Source of the DNA: Bathymodiolus brooksi
Lineage: Eukaryota; Mollusca; Bivalvia; Mytilida; Modiolidae
DNA length: 64,000 nt
NCBI GenBank assembly: GCA_963680875.1
Contig: OY804579.1
Coordinates: forward strand, 24,165,804 to 24,229,803
Direction: 5' to 3'
Shown in pieces: positions 13,001 to 22,905 of the stretch; the first letter of the stretch is position 1; each line of letters opens with the position of its first letter. Made by a program: the position numbers and the translations under genes. Under the pieces are notes generated by a model. The model saw nothing but the letters and a program-made list of their open reading frames with translations, made no database searches and was not told the origin of the DNA.

Positions 13001-16000
13001 AAATGTCATACTGTAGTATTTGTATGATTTTTATCACTTTTAGTTTCCCACAGGACTGATAAACCCACTCAATTAGAAATGTGCTGCTGTGGTTTTTTTT
13101 TTTTTTTTGTCGGTGTGTGTGGGTATGTTTTGTTTATTTGTTTTTTTTTGTTTTGTTTTGTTTTTTCTTTTATAAAATACGTATATTCATGATATTATTC
13201 TCCATATCATATTCAATAAGATTCATGTGATTTTGCGTAGGGACAAATAACCAAATAGGCCACGATATTATTAGCGTTGATTATTACAAGTCAAGTGAAC
13301 CTTTATCGTTGAACATTGTATTGCAGTGTAGCTTTGGAAATAGACCTGAATTGCTGCTAAAATGCAGAATTGTTTATTTGAATACTGCATGATACATTCG
13401 TGTGGTCGCTTTACCATTTTTCGTTTTTCGTATCAGCTATATTGGAATTCTTTTGAACTGAATGATGTTTTTCAATAGTTTTTTGCTTCCACTTTCACTA
13501 ATGAATTTGCATTTAGTAATTGATACACTTTTTTCATTAATATACTTTCTATATTGACATCAAATGCAATCAGTGCATATCACCACTAACGTTGTGAGTT
13601 CGAATCCCGTTTATGGCGAGGTTTACTCGACACAGCATTATGTGATAAAGTTTGTCAGTGACTTGCGGCAGGTCAGTGGATTTCTCCGGGTACTCCAGTT
13701 TCCTCCACCAATAAAACTGACCGCCATGATATGACTGAAATATTGTTAAAAGTGGCGTTAAACACCATAAAACTAACCCTAAAACCCTGTAAATTAAGAA
13801 GTCGACAGAATAATGTTAATTTACACTATCTGTAAAAGAGGGACAATCAAAGCAATAAACATCCCAAAGTTACCTCTGCATGACTCCCAGAAGTTAATGT
13901 CTTCTTACATTTCTCGCATCTTAAGCATGGTCTATGCCAGTCTTTTCCCAATGATGTCACCTTTTCAGCTACAATACAAATACATTACAATGAAACCATT
14001 GAAATATAAATAATCGAAATTTCATTAAACTGATTCAATGATAAATTTACAACCCAGAGGTATTTGTAACCGGAAATTATTCAATTCTGGTTGTGAGAGA
14101 AGTGAGTCAGGGAAAATATGTTGATTATATTTGTGTATGAAATACACACACATTTAATGACAGAATGTTTATTTTCATGTCAAATAACGACAGAAAATTG
14201 ATTCTTCAATTTTTGTTGAGCCAGAATGATTATTTCTGAAAATTCCATCCGAATTGAATGATGATCCCCTTACATTAAACAGGGACTACTTGACCTCTTG
14301 TTTTGATTACTTTCTGAAAATATAATGAAACTTACAAAACAATATTCGTCATGTAATCTAACACTATAACAATGCTCAATTAAAATGCTCTATATTTTAA
14401 TGAACTACAAGAGTACCTTAAAAGTGTACTCGTTTACACACATTAGCTACCACGAGGGAATCCGTGTTTTAGAAATATAACCTAGTTGTTTTGGCTGTGG
14501 GCTGCAATCCATCCGAAAGGGATGTCGCTAGTTACATGTACATGGGTTGAACAATTAATACATGAAAAGCATCTTGTAGCGCTTAATGGAATAATGTTTC
14601 GATTTCTCCAAGAAAAAGTATATAGTGGTAAAATAGGTTGTAACTGGCCACACACAACCACTCATAATACAACTGGTTCATTAGAAATCGCTGAAAGTTA
14701 TCTTCTTGTGCAAGGGCTGTGGCATTCTTCATACATCAGGCGCTCATTTTCGTTCCGTTCTCAACGTAATTTATTTACCCTTCTGCGAAAAAAATATGTC
14801 ATATTTCTATACTCCTGGGTTCGCTCGGAGGTGGGGAATATATCGTTTATGATATATTCTTCTAACTATGTAGTAAAAGGTTATATGCCGGTCCCTGTTA
14901 TTTGCCGGGCAACCAACACATCATATCAAAGAAAATACATATTATATACATTTAAAACAAAGGTATGAAGTAGAGTATTTAAGAAATAATTCATGGCAGC
15001 CGTAGATTTGTGCTCATTTAACCATGGGTTGGGGCATTTATATTCGATTATTTTTTCCCGAGCGCTAGCGAGGGGTAAAATACGAATATAAATGCCCAAC
15101 CCATGGATAAATGTACACAAATCTACGACTGCCATGAATTATTTCTTTTCTAATATAACAAATACGGTAATTTTTATGACACTAGGCGATCTTAGAATAC
15201 GTCACACAACGGCTGTTCCGTTTAGTCCCCTTCACATATGAATACGAATATTGGTTGTTTACGTAGTCAAAATTTCACGTGGGAGGTGGCCAGGAACATC
15301 CGTCAGGGAAAACCCCAGATGAGTGCGTTTTCATCGCATATTTGTAAACAAAGTAATATAATGTGTAGTTGCTGTGTATGACCTCACGGAAACGGCCTTG
15401 TAGACTTTTATTCATTACAGAAACTTTTTAAATTATGTTTTTTTGTTTCCAATCGATAATTTGAGTGCGCAGGTGCTCAAGGTAGATATATACCGACATG
15501 TCATATACTGGTTGACGATATATAGGCTGTCATATTTAACAAATAGTTCATGACACTCAGGGGCATTTGGCCCGAAGTGCCATGAACTATTTGTTATATT
15601 ATACTCAATACATGCAAATCTTTCAGACGACATGTTTTTTTTATTGTATATCTAAGACAACAAAACGAGTTCGGACAAAATCCGGAAGAAAACAGTATAT
15701 TGATCGGGTCCGGTCAATATTATACAATTATAGTCTTTTGTTGAGGTCAATACGAGATTGAACGATACAAAAGACTGTAATTGTTTTATTACATTAAACT
15801 GAAAAGTGAAAGTGAAACCAAGTCAATATGAAATTAATCACTTCATTATGACGTCATACATAATGCAATGGAAAGTGAAAGTGAAAGCGAGTCAATACGA
15901 GTTTTAATCAAACAATATCAAATTTTACGGAATGTCAGGTGACTGCATGATGGCCAATACAATTGTTTAAATAAAATCATTATGTAATAAACTAAAATAT

Positions 16001-19000
16001 TGACCGGTCAATATATAGCAAATAGTTCATGGCACTGAGGGTCATATGGCAGTATATGGACCGGTCCGTCACCAAAAATATTATATGGACCGAAGCTTCT
16101 GAGGTCCATATAATATTTTTTTGGTGACGGACCGGTCCATATACTGCCATATAATATTTTTTTGGTGACGGACCGGTCCATATACTGCCATATGACCCGA
16201 AGTGACATGAAGTATTTGCTATATTATAATTTTTATCTACAATAATAATGCAGGTACCGTTCCGGAACCGAATCGAAAACGAGGCAGTCCAGTCCTGGTT
16301 CATATAACGTTTTATTAAACGACTATGAATTTTCTTAATTTTGATTGGCTTAGAAGGTTCATTGCTTCCTCTAACAGAACTACATGTCCACCGCGCAATT
16401 TTGCGAGTGAGGTTAATAAATCTCATGTCGCAGTTAGTACGTACCCAAATATAGTAACAGGGGAAAACCAGTAGACTGATTAATAAAGGACGAAGTCCTT
16501 ATAACGGTAAGCTGTCCGATTTTTCCTTCTATATTGATAGTCAAATATCTGTTCACCGGAAGTTTAAAAATTAGATCAATTGATAATTTAGAAACGCAAA
16601 AGAAATATATTTCAATAAAAAATTCCCAATTCTTTAATTATTTACTCTATGCAAAATCGAAATAAACTTGAAATAAAATTCTAATAAAAAAATCTCTTTC
16701 TACACGGCTGGTAATCGGCACAAGCAGAACAGTCGGTTCTGCAAAGAAATTCGTGAGGATAATTTCCGGTTTTGGTGGAGGAGAGTTCACGAAGACGCTT
16801 CGCAAGGTATGTACATGTCAAAAATTGAAATTTGCTTTTTTACTGCTCGAATATTGCAAAATCAGAGAATGCTATTCTGTGGCGAATGCTTTCACGATTA
16901 AAAACATGTATAGTTTATTGTTGTATATGAACTGTAACTCTCGCAAAATCAATCGTCCCACGAAAAACATGACGAAAATTGTGACACTCTTACATTTCTA
17001 AGTTGTTCTTGACAAAGATGCAAATTAAAATTTCAATATTTTTTCATCGTGGGAGTCTAAATGTAATCGGGGATACATTCCGATTCGTCAGAAGTAAATT
17101 GAAGTCTAGATAAATCTACAAACTGTCAATTTTCCTGCTTGAGGTGATCGGTTCTGATAGAGCATTGCGAATGCATGAGGAGATTTGCTAGTTTTGTTAA
17201 TTGTTTTCTGCAAAATTGATAAATTGACACTTTTAAACATAAAACTGATAAATACTCTGTCTACTTTCAGGAGATGCCAGGATTCAAATGAAAGAGGAAA
17301 TGGGGACTGATATTGACTCTTTACAAAAAATCATTTCGATATAAATTGCCTGTATCACCGCCAAGGAAACGAACAAAAACAAGTAGCAGTACACCAAATT
17401 TAAAATCCCCATCAATCAGGACACCAAGTTTATTAAAAAAATCTCTTTCAATTTCAAAATATTCATATCCTTTCAAACGGGTTTCCACACCTATTCGGCG
17501 TTGACGATCCTGTTAAAATGTCACTTTCATGTTTTGGGCCAGACATAAACCGAATGAAGCGACCACCAAATAACTTTCTCCCTAACCAAAACAATTGGAG
17601 AGTTGATGGCGAATTTCTCATTTGACGTGATTCATCTTTGTCAAACCATTCTACAATGTCCAAAAACAACTCAAATGCAATGTTATTCAAAGGGAATTTT
17701 CCATCTTGTACTAATTTAAGGAATTTCAATAGCTTGTCCTTTTTCCCAACATCAGAAAGTTTGTCAAGAACATCTTGAAAAACTTCAACTACTGAAGCTT
17801 CTTCCTTCGGGTCAACTTCTATCTTGCCTATACTTTCATCAAGACTCATAAAGGAAACATTTTGTAGATCTGCAGTGAAGTTTCCGTCATCTTTAGTAAA
17901 AATGTTGCGCCGAATAGGTGTGGAAACCCGTTTGAATGGATATAAATATTTTGAAATTGAAAGAGATTTTTTTAATAAACTTGTTGTCCTGGTTGATGGG
18001 GATTTTAAATTTGGTGTACTGCTATTTGTTTTTGTTCGTTTCCTTGGCGGTGATACAGGCAATCTATATCGAAATGGATTTTTGTAAAGAGTCAATGTCA
18101 GTCCCCTTTTCCTCTTTCCCTTGAATCCTGGCATCTCCTGAAAGTGGACAGAGAATAGTTTATTTTGATTAGAGTATTTATCAGTTTTATGTTTAAAGTG
18201 TCAATTTATCAATTTTGCAGAAAACAATTAACAAAACTAGCAAATCTCCTCATGCATTCGCAATGTGCTCAATCAGAACCGATCTCCTCAAGCAGGAAAA
18301 CGAGGAAATTGACAGTTTGTAGATTTATCTAGACTTCAATTTACTTCTGACGAATCGGAATTTATCCCCGATTACATTTAGACTCCCCCGATGAAAAAAT
18401 ATCGAAAATTTAACTTGCATCTTTGTCAAGAACAACTTAGAAATGTAAGAGTGTCACAATTTTCGTCATGTTTTTCGTGGGACGATTGATTTTGCGAGAG
18501 TTACAGTTCATATACAACAATAAACTATACATGTTTCTAATTCGCCACATACGCATATTTTGTTATATTGATTTTGCAATATTCGAGCAGTAAAAAAGCA
18601 AATTTCAATTTTTGACATGTACATACCCTGCGAAGCGTCTTCGTGAACTCTCCTCCACCAAAACCAGAAGTTATCCTCACGAATTTCTTTGCAGAACCGA
18701 CTGTTCTGCTTGTGCCGATTACCAGCCGTGTCTACGAAACTCCCGACGGAAGAGCGGCATACAGTAGGTAAAATGAGCCATAACAAATCGGCTACAAAAT
18801 TCATTCAAAATAAAAGATAATAGCCTCTCCGGACGCAATTACGAACGAAATAAAAAGTATGTCTCCTAATTGTTCCTTCAAAACATGAAATAAAAAAATG
18901 CTTTTATAAATAGATACCCCGCTAAATTTTGGGAGAAAATTATTCATGCGCAGTTGTTGAATGTTGCAGACGACGGGTTTTCATATTTGTAAACAGAAAA

Positions 19001-22000
19001 CGAGCGACAATTGCACTTGGAATCTATCGCTAAAATTCATTGAGGTACGCATATTTTGTTATCTTATGCCTGTAATTGGAAAGAATATGATCTCCTGGTT
19101 CTATGCATATGTAGAACACATTGAAATTAAAACAAAAACAGTCAATATAATACATTTTCCTTACCTTGATCTATCGCAAAATGTCAAAATCCGTGATGTA
19201 CCTTATTTATTGAAGAGTCCAAGGAATTCCGAATGCAAACTGGCACACATTTATGGTATGAATAAAGGAAAGGTTTTTATTTCATGTGTATTATATACAA
19301 ATGGATATGTGAACGTAAATGAATGAATGCTCTTTCTATTTTAACAGTTGTCATTAAATAATTTACACTAGAAAGGTTATTATGATGTCGTTCGAAATTG
19401 TGTCCGGATCTAGGTCACAGAGTGACTAGAACGGGGTCATGAAAATCTTTTTAAAACCCGTAACAATGCATTGAATAATATATGGGGCTATGATTCAAAA
19501 GGAATATTGGTGTTTAATCTGAAATATGAACATGCAATCAGCTTCATCAATTTGGTCAAATTTATTATCAAATGTCAATATCATCGAAATTGTTCGTAAT
19601 TGCGTCCGGTGAGGCTAACGTGTACGGATCATCGTATTATTGAAATTTTAGGATTTCGTCCTTCAAACAGGTTGCTTGTCTCATATTATCGATACATTTG
19701 ATTGACCGACATTTTGAACCTCAACCAATCAGAGGCGGTCTTACTAACGAACTTCGGTAATCAGCAGACGACTGTTAGTAAACAAAAATGAACGAAGCAG
19801 CTTCGTCAGTAGAACCAAAAGTTAAGACACGTTTTGCTACAGTTGATGATGCAGCATTTGAAAGACCGCAAATGCAATTTCCTGTGTTCAATAATTGCTC
19901 TAACATTACCATAAACTACAACATAAATTAATTATATATTTTATTTGTTAAAATTTTAAAATTGTATTCGTTTTTTCTTAATCAATTTTATTGTTTTGAA
20001 ACATTAGAAATGTCAAGCTTTAAAAACTGGTGTTTGTTGGTTTGAAGCAGCTACATCACAGGCACTTGTTTCATTCAAAAAATATATGCCCCTCCTCTTC
20101 CTTACTTCAAGGTAAACATCTACCCTTTTCCCCTTCCCCACTTCGCCTCAATATTTTTCGCTTATTTGTGATCCTTTCGCTGACCCAATTATATCGTTAA
20201 ACTCCCGAGATATTTCTCTTTTCGACTGCCACATTTAAATATATCTACCGGGCCCCCCTCAGACAAATTGGACAAGAATAGTGAGCGAATGTGGCTTATT
20301 AAAAATTTCAGTCAATGAAACGGATACAACCACTTCCGGTCCGGTTTAAATTGATTTAGAAAATTAAAAAAAAGGTGCTTTAAAAATCAAATGTCAGTAA
20401 TTTGGAGTTGAACATATTTTTATAATCTGCATTGGAACAATTATCTGTATTTTAAAGGCTTACTTTACATTTGAGAGGAGATGCTCATGCTGGCATTGCT
20501 ACACATGGCCGGTCTAGAGAATTCCGAATGCATATGAAAAATCCAGGGCAAACCGGAAGTGGTTGTATCCGTTTCATTGACTGAAATTTTTAATAAGCCA
20601 CATTCGCTGACTATTATTGTCCAATTTGTCTGAGTAGATATATTTAAATGTGGCAGTCGAAAAGAGAAATATCTCGGGAGTTTAACGATATAATCGGGTC
20701 AGCGAAAGGATCACAAATAAGCGAAAAATATTGAGGCGAAGTGGGGAAGGGGAAAAGGGTAGATGTTTACCTTGAAGTAAGGAAGAGGAGGGGGCATATA
20801 TTTTTTGAATGAAACAAGTGCCTGTGAGCTACATATAAAAAAGAATAAATGGAAATGTCTAAGAAACAGCAACAATTCACAATTTTCGCCCCAAAATTAC
20901 ACTTAGAATGTGTCATTTAATAAAACAATTGACGACTTTTCATTTCGGTGGACACTGATTTATCAACCCCTTGGAAGTGATGTTCACCTCAGCCGTGCAT
21001 CACTTCCAAGGGGTTGATAAATCAGTGTCCACCTTATGAAAAGTCATTAATTGTATAATATTGACTGGCTGCGCTAACAAAGACAAATAGGGAAAATAAA
21101 AACGTAAAGTATAATATACTAAAATCTTGACCGGCCGCGCTGACAAAGACAAATACGTAAAGTATAATATTAGAATTTATAATAGACAAGTTCTTGGTAA
21201 GGGAAATAACTCTATTAAAACTCGTGAACCTCAACATGTACCTAAAAACCGACACCTGGTTTAATATAACATTCGTAAGTTGTACTGATATAGAAATGAT
21301 ACTTTAAATAAATATTTTAATTTATGAAATTTATTACCAAACTATAATCAGCTAAAAATGTATTTAATAAAAAAAAGTAATTTAAATGAAAGCGACACAT
21401 AACAACTATAAATTAAAAAAAAACCTTTCATATTATTGATCCCATAACGATACAACAACGTACATTTATAGAATATTAATGAGATGACGAAGAGTTTGAC
21501 ATGCATGTATTTACTATACACATGTTAATTATATTGTGAATATACTGAATTTTTTATTCAAAATTTACTTCGTTTTCTCTTTAAAAGTTCATTTTAAGAA
21601 GAAAAAAAATGTTGTTGGCATTCAATGTTTTTCTGTGTTTTTTTTAAAAAATTTTGTTGTTTAATTGTTTTCAACCAAAAATTCTTCCGTATTTTTTCAT
21701 AATTACCTTACTAGTTCATTTGTTTTAAACCATTCGTACGCAATTACATGTATAGTTTTTCAGTCTAGGACAAGGCAAGGTTCGTGGTGTTTCGAGTGTT
21801 ATGAAATATTTTTTTAAAGATTTGTTTGTAATTATATATTTTTCTTTATCAAATCATTCATGTCAAACTTCCCTGATGTTATTCATCCAGTAGACTAAAA
21901 TTGGATAATAATTTTTACCTGCGTCGTCAGCGTAACTATTGACTTAGACACCTGTTACAGGTATAAAATAAACAAGGGTGTGAGATTTATCAAGGTACCT

Positions 22001-22480
22001 GTGTCAGCGTCTATAGATAGTTTGTAATATATTAAAATTAAAATTGAATTTAAAATAAAGATTCATTGGTAATCGAGGGAAAACCAACCAACAATAGTTT
22101 ACAATGAACACCATGAATACCCGGATGCGAAGAAGATGGCCTTGGTACGGTATAAAATATAGTAAAATAAAGTAGGCCTGCAATTCTATTATCTTACCAC
22201 AAGTATGTTAACTAAATTAATACAATTAAATGAAATAGGTATAACACCGACACTATAAACATATATACATATGTGTATATGCATACCTATTGGCTAAATC
22301 AATTTTATTTAACAAAAGTTAAAAATCCTAAACGAAATAGCACGACGGCCTGGATTATTGATGATACCACATGTAAAAACGTAAACAAACTAAAAAGTGC
22401 ATAAATATCTTAATATAAAGATAGATATAAAACTACTCACCAAAATAAACTTCTTTCTTGCAGTTTGGACACTTCGGCAT
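10073..22480 (-). CDS. CRIP1: Cysteine-rich (CRIP-type) single LIM domain protein, four coding exons, 77 aa
   Basis: Coding exons are 22480-22441 (40 nt), 13968-13874 (95), 10899-10842 (58) and 10113-10073 (41). All junctions are GT-AG (donors GTGAGT, GTAACT, GTAAGA) and phases match (1, 0, 1), giving 234 nt. Seventy-seven residues is the vertebrate CRIP1 length. It begins [13 protein letters not shown]. The LIM zinc ligands are all present: C4, C7, H25, C28 for the first finger and C31, C34, C52, C56 for the second. The glycine-rich end [12 protein letters not shown] is typical of CRIP. CRIPs are small cytosolic/nuclear zinc proteins thought to act as protein-binding adaptors; no partner is visible here. 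The introns are 8.5, 3.0 and 0.7 kb and hold most of the palindromes and minisatellites of this region. Start: the only ATG, in the conserved MPKCP context. An additional 5'UTR exon is possible. Confidence 0.95.
10385..10500 (+). repeat. Dispersed repeat, TTATTGAAGTG family
   Basis: Third copy, about 115 bp: TTGCATGACCGCATCATTTC, ATAAAACTAGCTTAACC, TTATTGAAGTGCCTGTCCCA and CAGGAAAG match 6128-6240. It lies in the last CRIP intron. Confidence 0.65.
11432..12315. repeat. 39-bp minisatellite, open as protein on both strands
   Basis: About 22 copies of a 39-bp unit (TTTCACTGGTGTTTTGTAAC, then TGGGATATGGTGGCAACTG). Because 39 is 13 codons, frames without a stop in one unit stay open through the array. 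The minus strand reads a 13-residue repeat of the type [13 protein letters not shown] for 278 codons (12108-11272). The plus strand reads [13 protein letters not shown] for 247 codons. A missing base near 12120 (GTACTG for GTAACTG) breaks both. It lies in CRIP intron 2. Most likely non-coding; the Pro/Tyr/Lys composition is discussed under findings. Confidence 0.95.
12316..12660. repeat. Degenerate edge of the 39-bp minisatellite
   Basis: Diverged units (TCACTGGTGTTTCATCATTG, TCAGTGGGGATTG and similar) of irregular length. The loss of the 3-base register argues that the array is not under coding selection at this edge. Confidence 0.8.
12661..13560. other. CRIP intron 2, nothing recognised
   Basis: AT-rich, with T-rich runs at 13093-13111 and 13140-13170. 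No gene or repeat family supported. Confidence 0.4.
13562..13785 (+). mobile_element. tRNA-derived SINE B
   Basis: Begins with a B-box-like GAGTTCGAATCCC at about 13598. The body follows (TTTGTCAGTGACTTGCG, TTTCCTCCACCAATAAAACT), ending GAAATATTGTTAAAAGTGGC and GTTAAACACCATAAAAC. The same body occurs at 33988-34246, 54238-54412 and, truncated, at 26610-26712. It ends about 90 bp from CRIP exon 2. Confidence 0.8.
14000..14978. other. CRIP intron 1, no gene supported
   Basis: A 160-codon open frame at 14486-14968 (+) begins at TTG, not ATG. It has no domain, splice context or compositional support and is not called. Confidence 0.4.
14979..15150. repeat. Palindromic MITE (hairpin about 170 bp)
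   Basis: Near-perfect inverted repeat. AAGAAATAATTCATGGCAGC on the left pairs with GCCATGAATTATTTCTTT on the right, and GGGCATTTATATTCG pairs with CGAATATAAATGCCC. The centre is GAGCGCTAGCGAGG near 15065. The ends and the ATAAAAT/AGCG centre recur in the palindrome at 52165-52325, so this is a family and not a single event. Confidence 0.9.
15535..15600. repeat. Short palindrome with ATAGTTCATG ends
   Basis: AACAAATAGTTCATG on the left pairs with CATGAACTATTTGTT on the right around CAGGGGCATTTGGCCCGAAG. The ends are shared with the palindrome at 16013-16215. Confidence 0.85.
15725..15792. repeat. Short inverted repeat
   Basis: CAATTATAGTCTTTTGTT pairs with a reverse copy (ACAAAAGACTGTAATTG) across a roughly 30-bp loop. 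Confidence 0.7.
16013..16215. repeat. Nested palindrome with a triplicated arm
   Basis: Outer arms are GCAAATAGTTCATGGCACT and a diverged reverse copy ending ATTTGC. Inside, a roughly 35-bp block (GGACCGGTCCGTCACC plus AATATTATATGG) occurs once forward and twice inverted. The hairpin therefore has a repeated arm. GGACCGGTCC is itself a 10-bp palindrome. Confidence 0.85.
16216..16701. other. CRIP intron 1, nothing recognised
   Basis: No repeat or coding feature supported. Confidence 0.4.
16702..17500 (+). repeat. Left arm of an 800-bp inverted duplication
   Basis: Inverted copy of 17909-18731 (about 93% identical by eye over most of its length). It contains the promoter side, the non-coding exon, the intron and the first 64 codons of the gene at 17463-18134. 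In this arm the frame is broken: the codon after GATTCAAA is TGA, so the start MPGFK is closed at once. The gene sequence stops exactly at the arm end (CTATTCGGCG at 17491-17500). Confidence 0.9.
17463..18134 (-). CDS. Unidentified basic protein, 223 aa, truncated by an inverted copy of itself
   Basis: I do not recognise this protein. A 5' non-coding exon ends at 18627 (donor GTATGT). Exon 2 starts at 18137 after CTGTCCACTTTCAG, and the ATG at 18134 follows directly. Residues 1-75 are rich in Lys, Arg, Ser and Pro (PRKRTK could be a nuclear signal). Residues about 100-210 look globular and contain [10 protein letters not shown] and [15 protein letters not shown]. The last dozen residues are read from the antisense of the left arm, so the natural C-terminus is lost. 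Its clean intron and ATG suggest it was a real gene. It may be the N-terminal part of a transposon-encoded protein, but that is a guess. The transcript could fold on its left arm into a long hairpin. Confidence 0.55.
   Translation of the reverse strand: MPGFKGKRKRGLTLTLYKNPFRYRLPVSPPRKRTKTNSSTPNLKSPSTRTTSLLKKSLSISKYLYPFKRVSTPIRRNIFTKDDGNFTADLQNVSFMSLDESIGKIEVDPKEEASVVEVFQDVLDKLSDVGKKDKLLKFLKLVQDGKFPLNNIAFELFLDIVEWFDKDESRQMRNSPSTLQLFWLGRKLFGGRFIRFMSGPKHESDILTGSSTPNRCGNPFERI
17909..18731 (-). repeat. Right arm of the 800-bp inverted duplication
   Basis: Parent arm, carrying the intact 5' half of the gene. The spacer between the arms is 408 bp (17501-17908) and holds the only single-copy part of the coding region. 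The outer ends match at ACACGGCTGGTAATCGG. Confidence 0.9.
18823..19615. mobile_element. 793-bp DNA transposon with TA target duplication
   Basis: Both ends are 24-bp terminal inverted repeats with one mismatch (core CCGGACGCAATTACGAAC), each bordered by TA (18821-18822 and 19616-19617). That is the target-site pattern of Tc1/mariner-like and related elements. A 121-codon frame at 18961-19326 (+) lies inside but has no transposase motif, so this is probably a non-autonomous copy. A degraded third end-like sequence is at about 19390. Confidence 0.75.
19616..20056. other. CRIP intron 1, nothing recognised
   Basis: No feature supported. Confidence 0.4.
20057..20829. repeat. Foldback element, arms about 280 bp
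   Basis: The left arm 20057-20340 and right arm 20551-20829 are inverted copies with few differences (CACAGGCACTTGTTTCATTC outside, ACAACCACTTCCGG inside). The spacer is 210 bp. No open frame. High arm identity suggests recent formation or gene conversion. Confidence 0.93.
20931..21048. repeat. Hairpin with 49-bp arms and 15-bp loop
   Basis: GTGGACACTGATTTATCAAC...GGAAGTGATG pairs with CATCACTTCC...GTTGATAAATCAGTGTCCAC. The loop is TTCACCTCAGCCGTG (20983-20997). Confidence 0.95.
21049..22438. other. CRIP intron 1, nothing recognised
   Basis: A related pair GACTGGCTGCGCTAACAAAG / GACCGGCCGCGCTGACAAAG occurs at 21062 and 21130. Otherwise AT-rich sequence without features. Confidence 0.4.
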
Positions 22481-22900
22481 ACTTAAAATTTTCCCTTGCA
22501 GTTTAGTGATGTCTATAGTGTGTGTCTTCCGTTTATGGTTTAAATATAAAATTTGTGTAGTTTTGCACACGGTACCAAAATGACATCGCCCATATTTTAT
22601 CATAAGTATTATTCATACATTGTATATCGATCAACTATTTTGCCTTCATTTACATATCTATGAAGATATTACGTGTAAATAGTTTGTTTTACTTTACTTT
22701 TTACCGAGCCTTTTGCTATAACTAAATTAGTATAAATCTCGTTAGTAAAACAAAAGGGGGAGGGGAGCTACATATGTGATGATAAAATAAATGTAGGTTC
22801 ATAAATTCAATGTAATAAATGACCCATGACAGTAATAAAATAATCAATGTCACGGGCCTTAGTAATAGAATTATTTATTGCTGAAACCGTAGTTGTTATA
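22481..22900. promoter_or_regulatory. Presumed 5' region of the CRIP gene
   Basis: Lies upstream of the CRIP ATG (22480). I cannot place a TATA box, initiator or transcription start, and a non-coding first exon may lie further right. Confidence 0.25.
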
Positions 22901-22905
22901 GTAAC

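Noticed and set aside
14486..14968. 160-codon plus-strand open frame
   Set aside because: Begins at TTG, lies in a CRIP intron, has no domain or splice context, and composition like the surrounding AT-rich DNA.
18961..19326. 121-codon frame inside the TA-flanked element as a transposase
   Set aside because: Too short and no DDE/D motif or DNA-binding helix could be seen.
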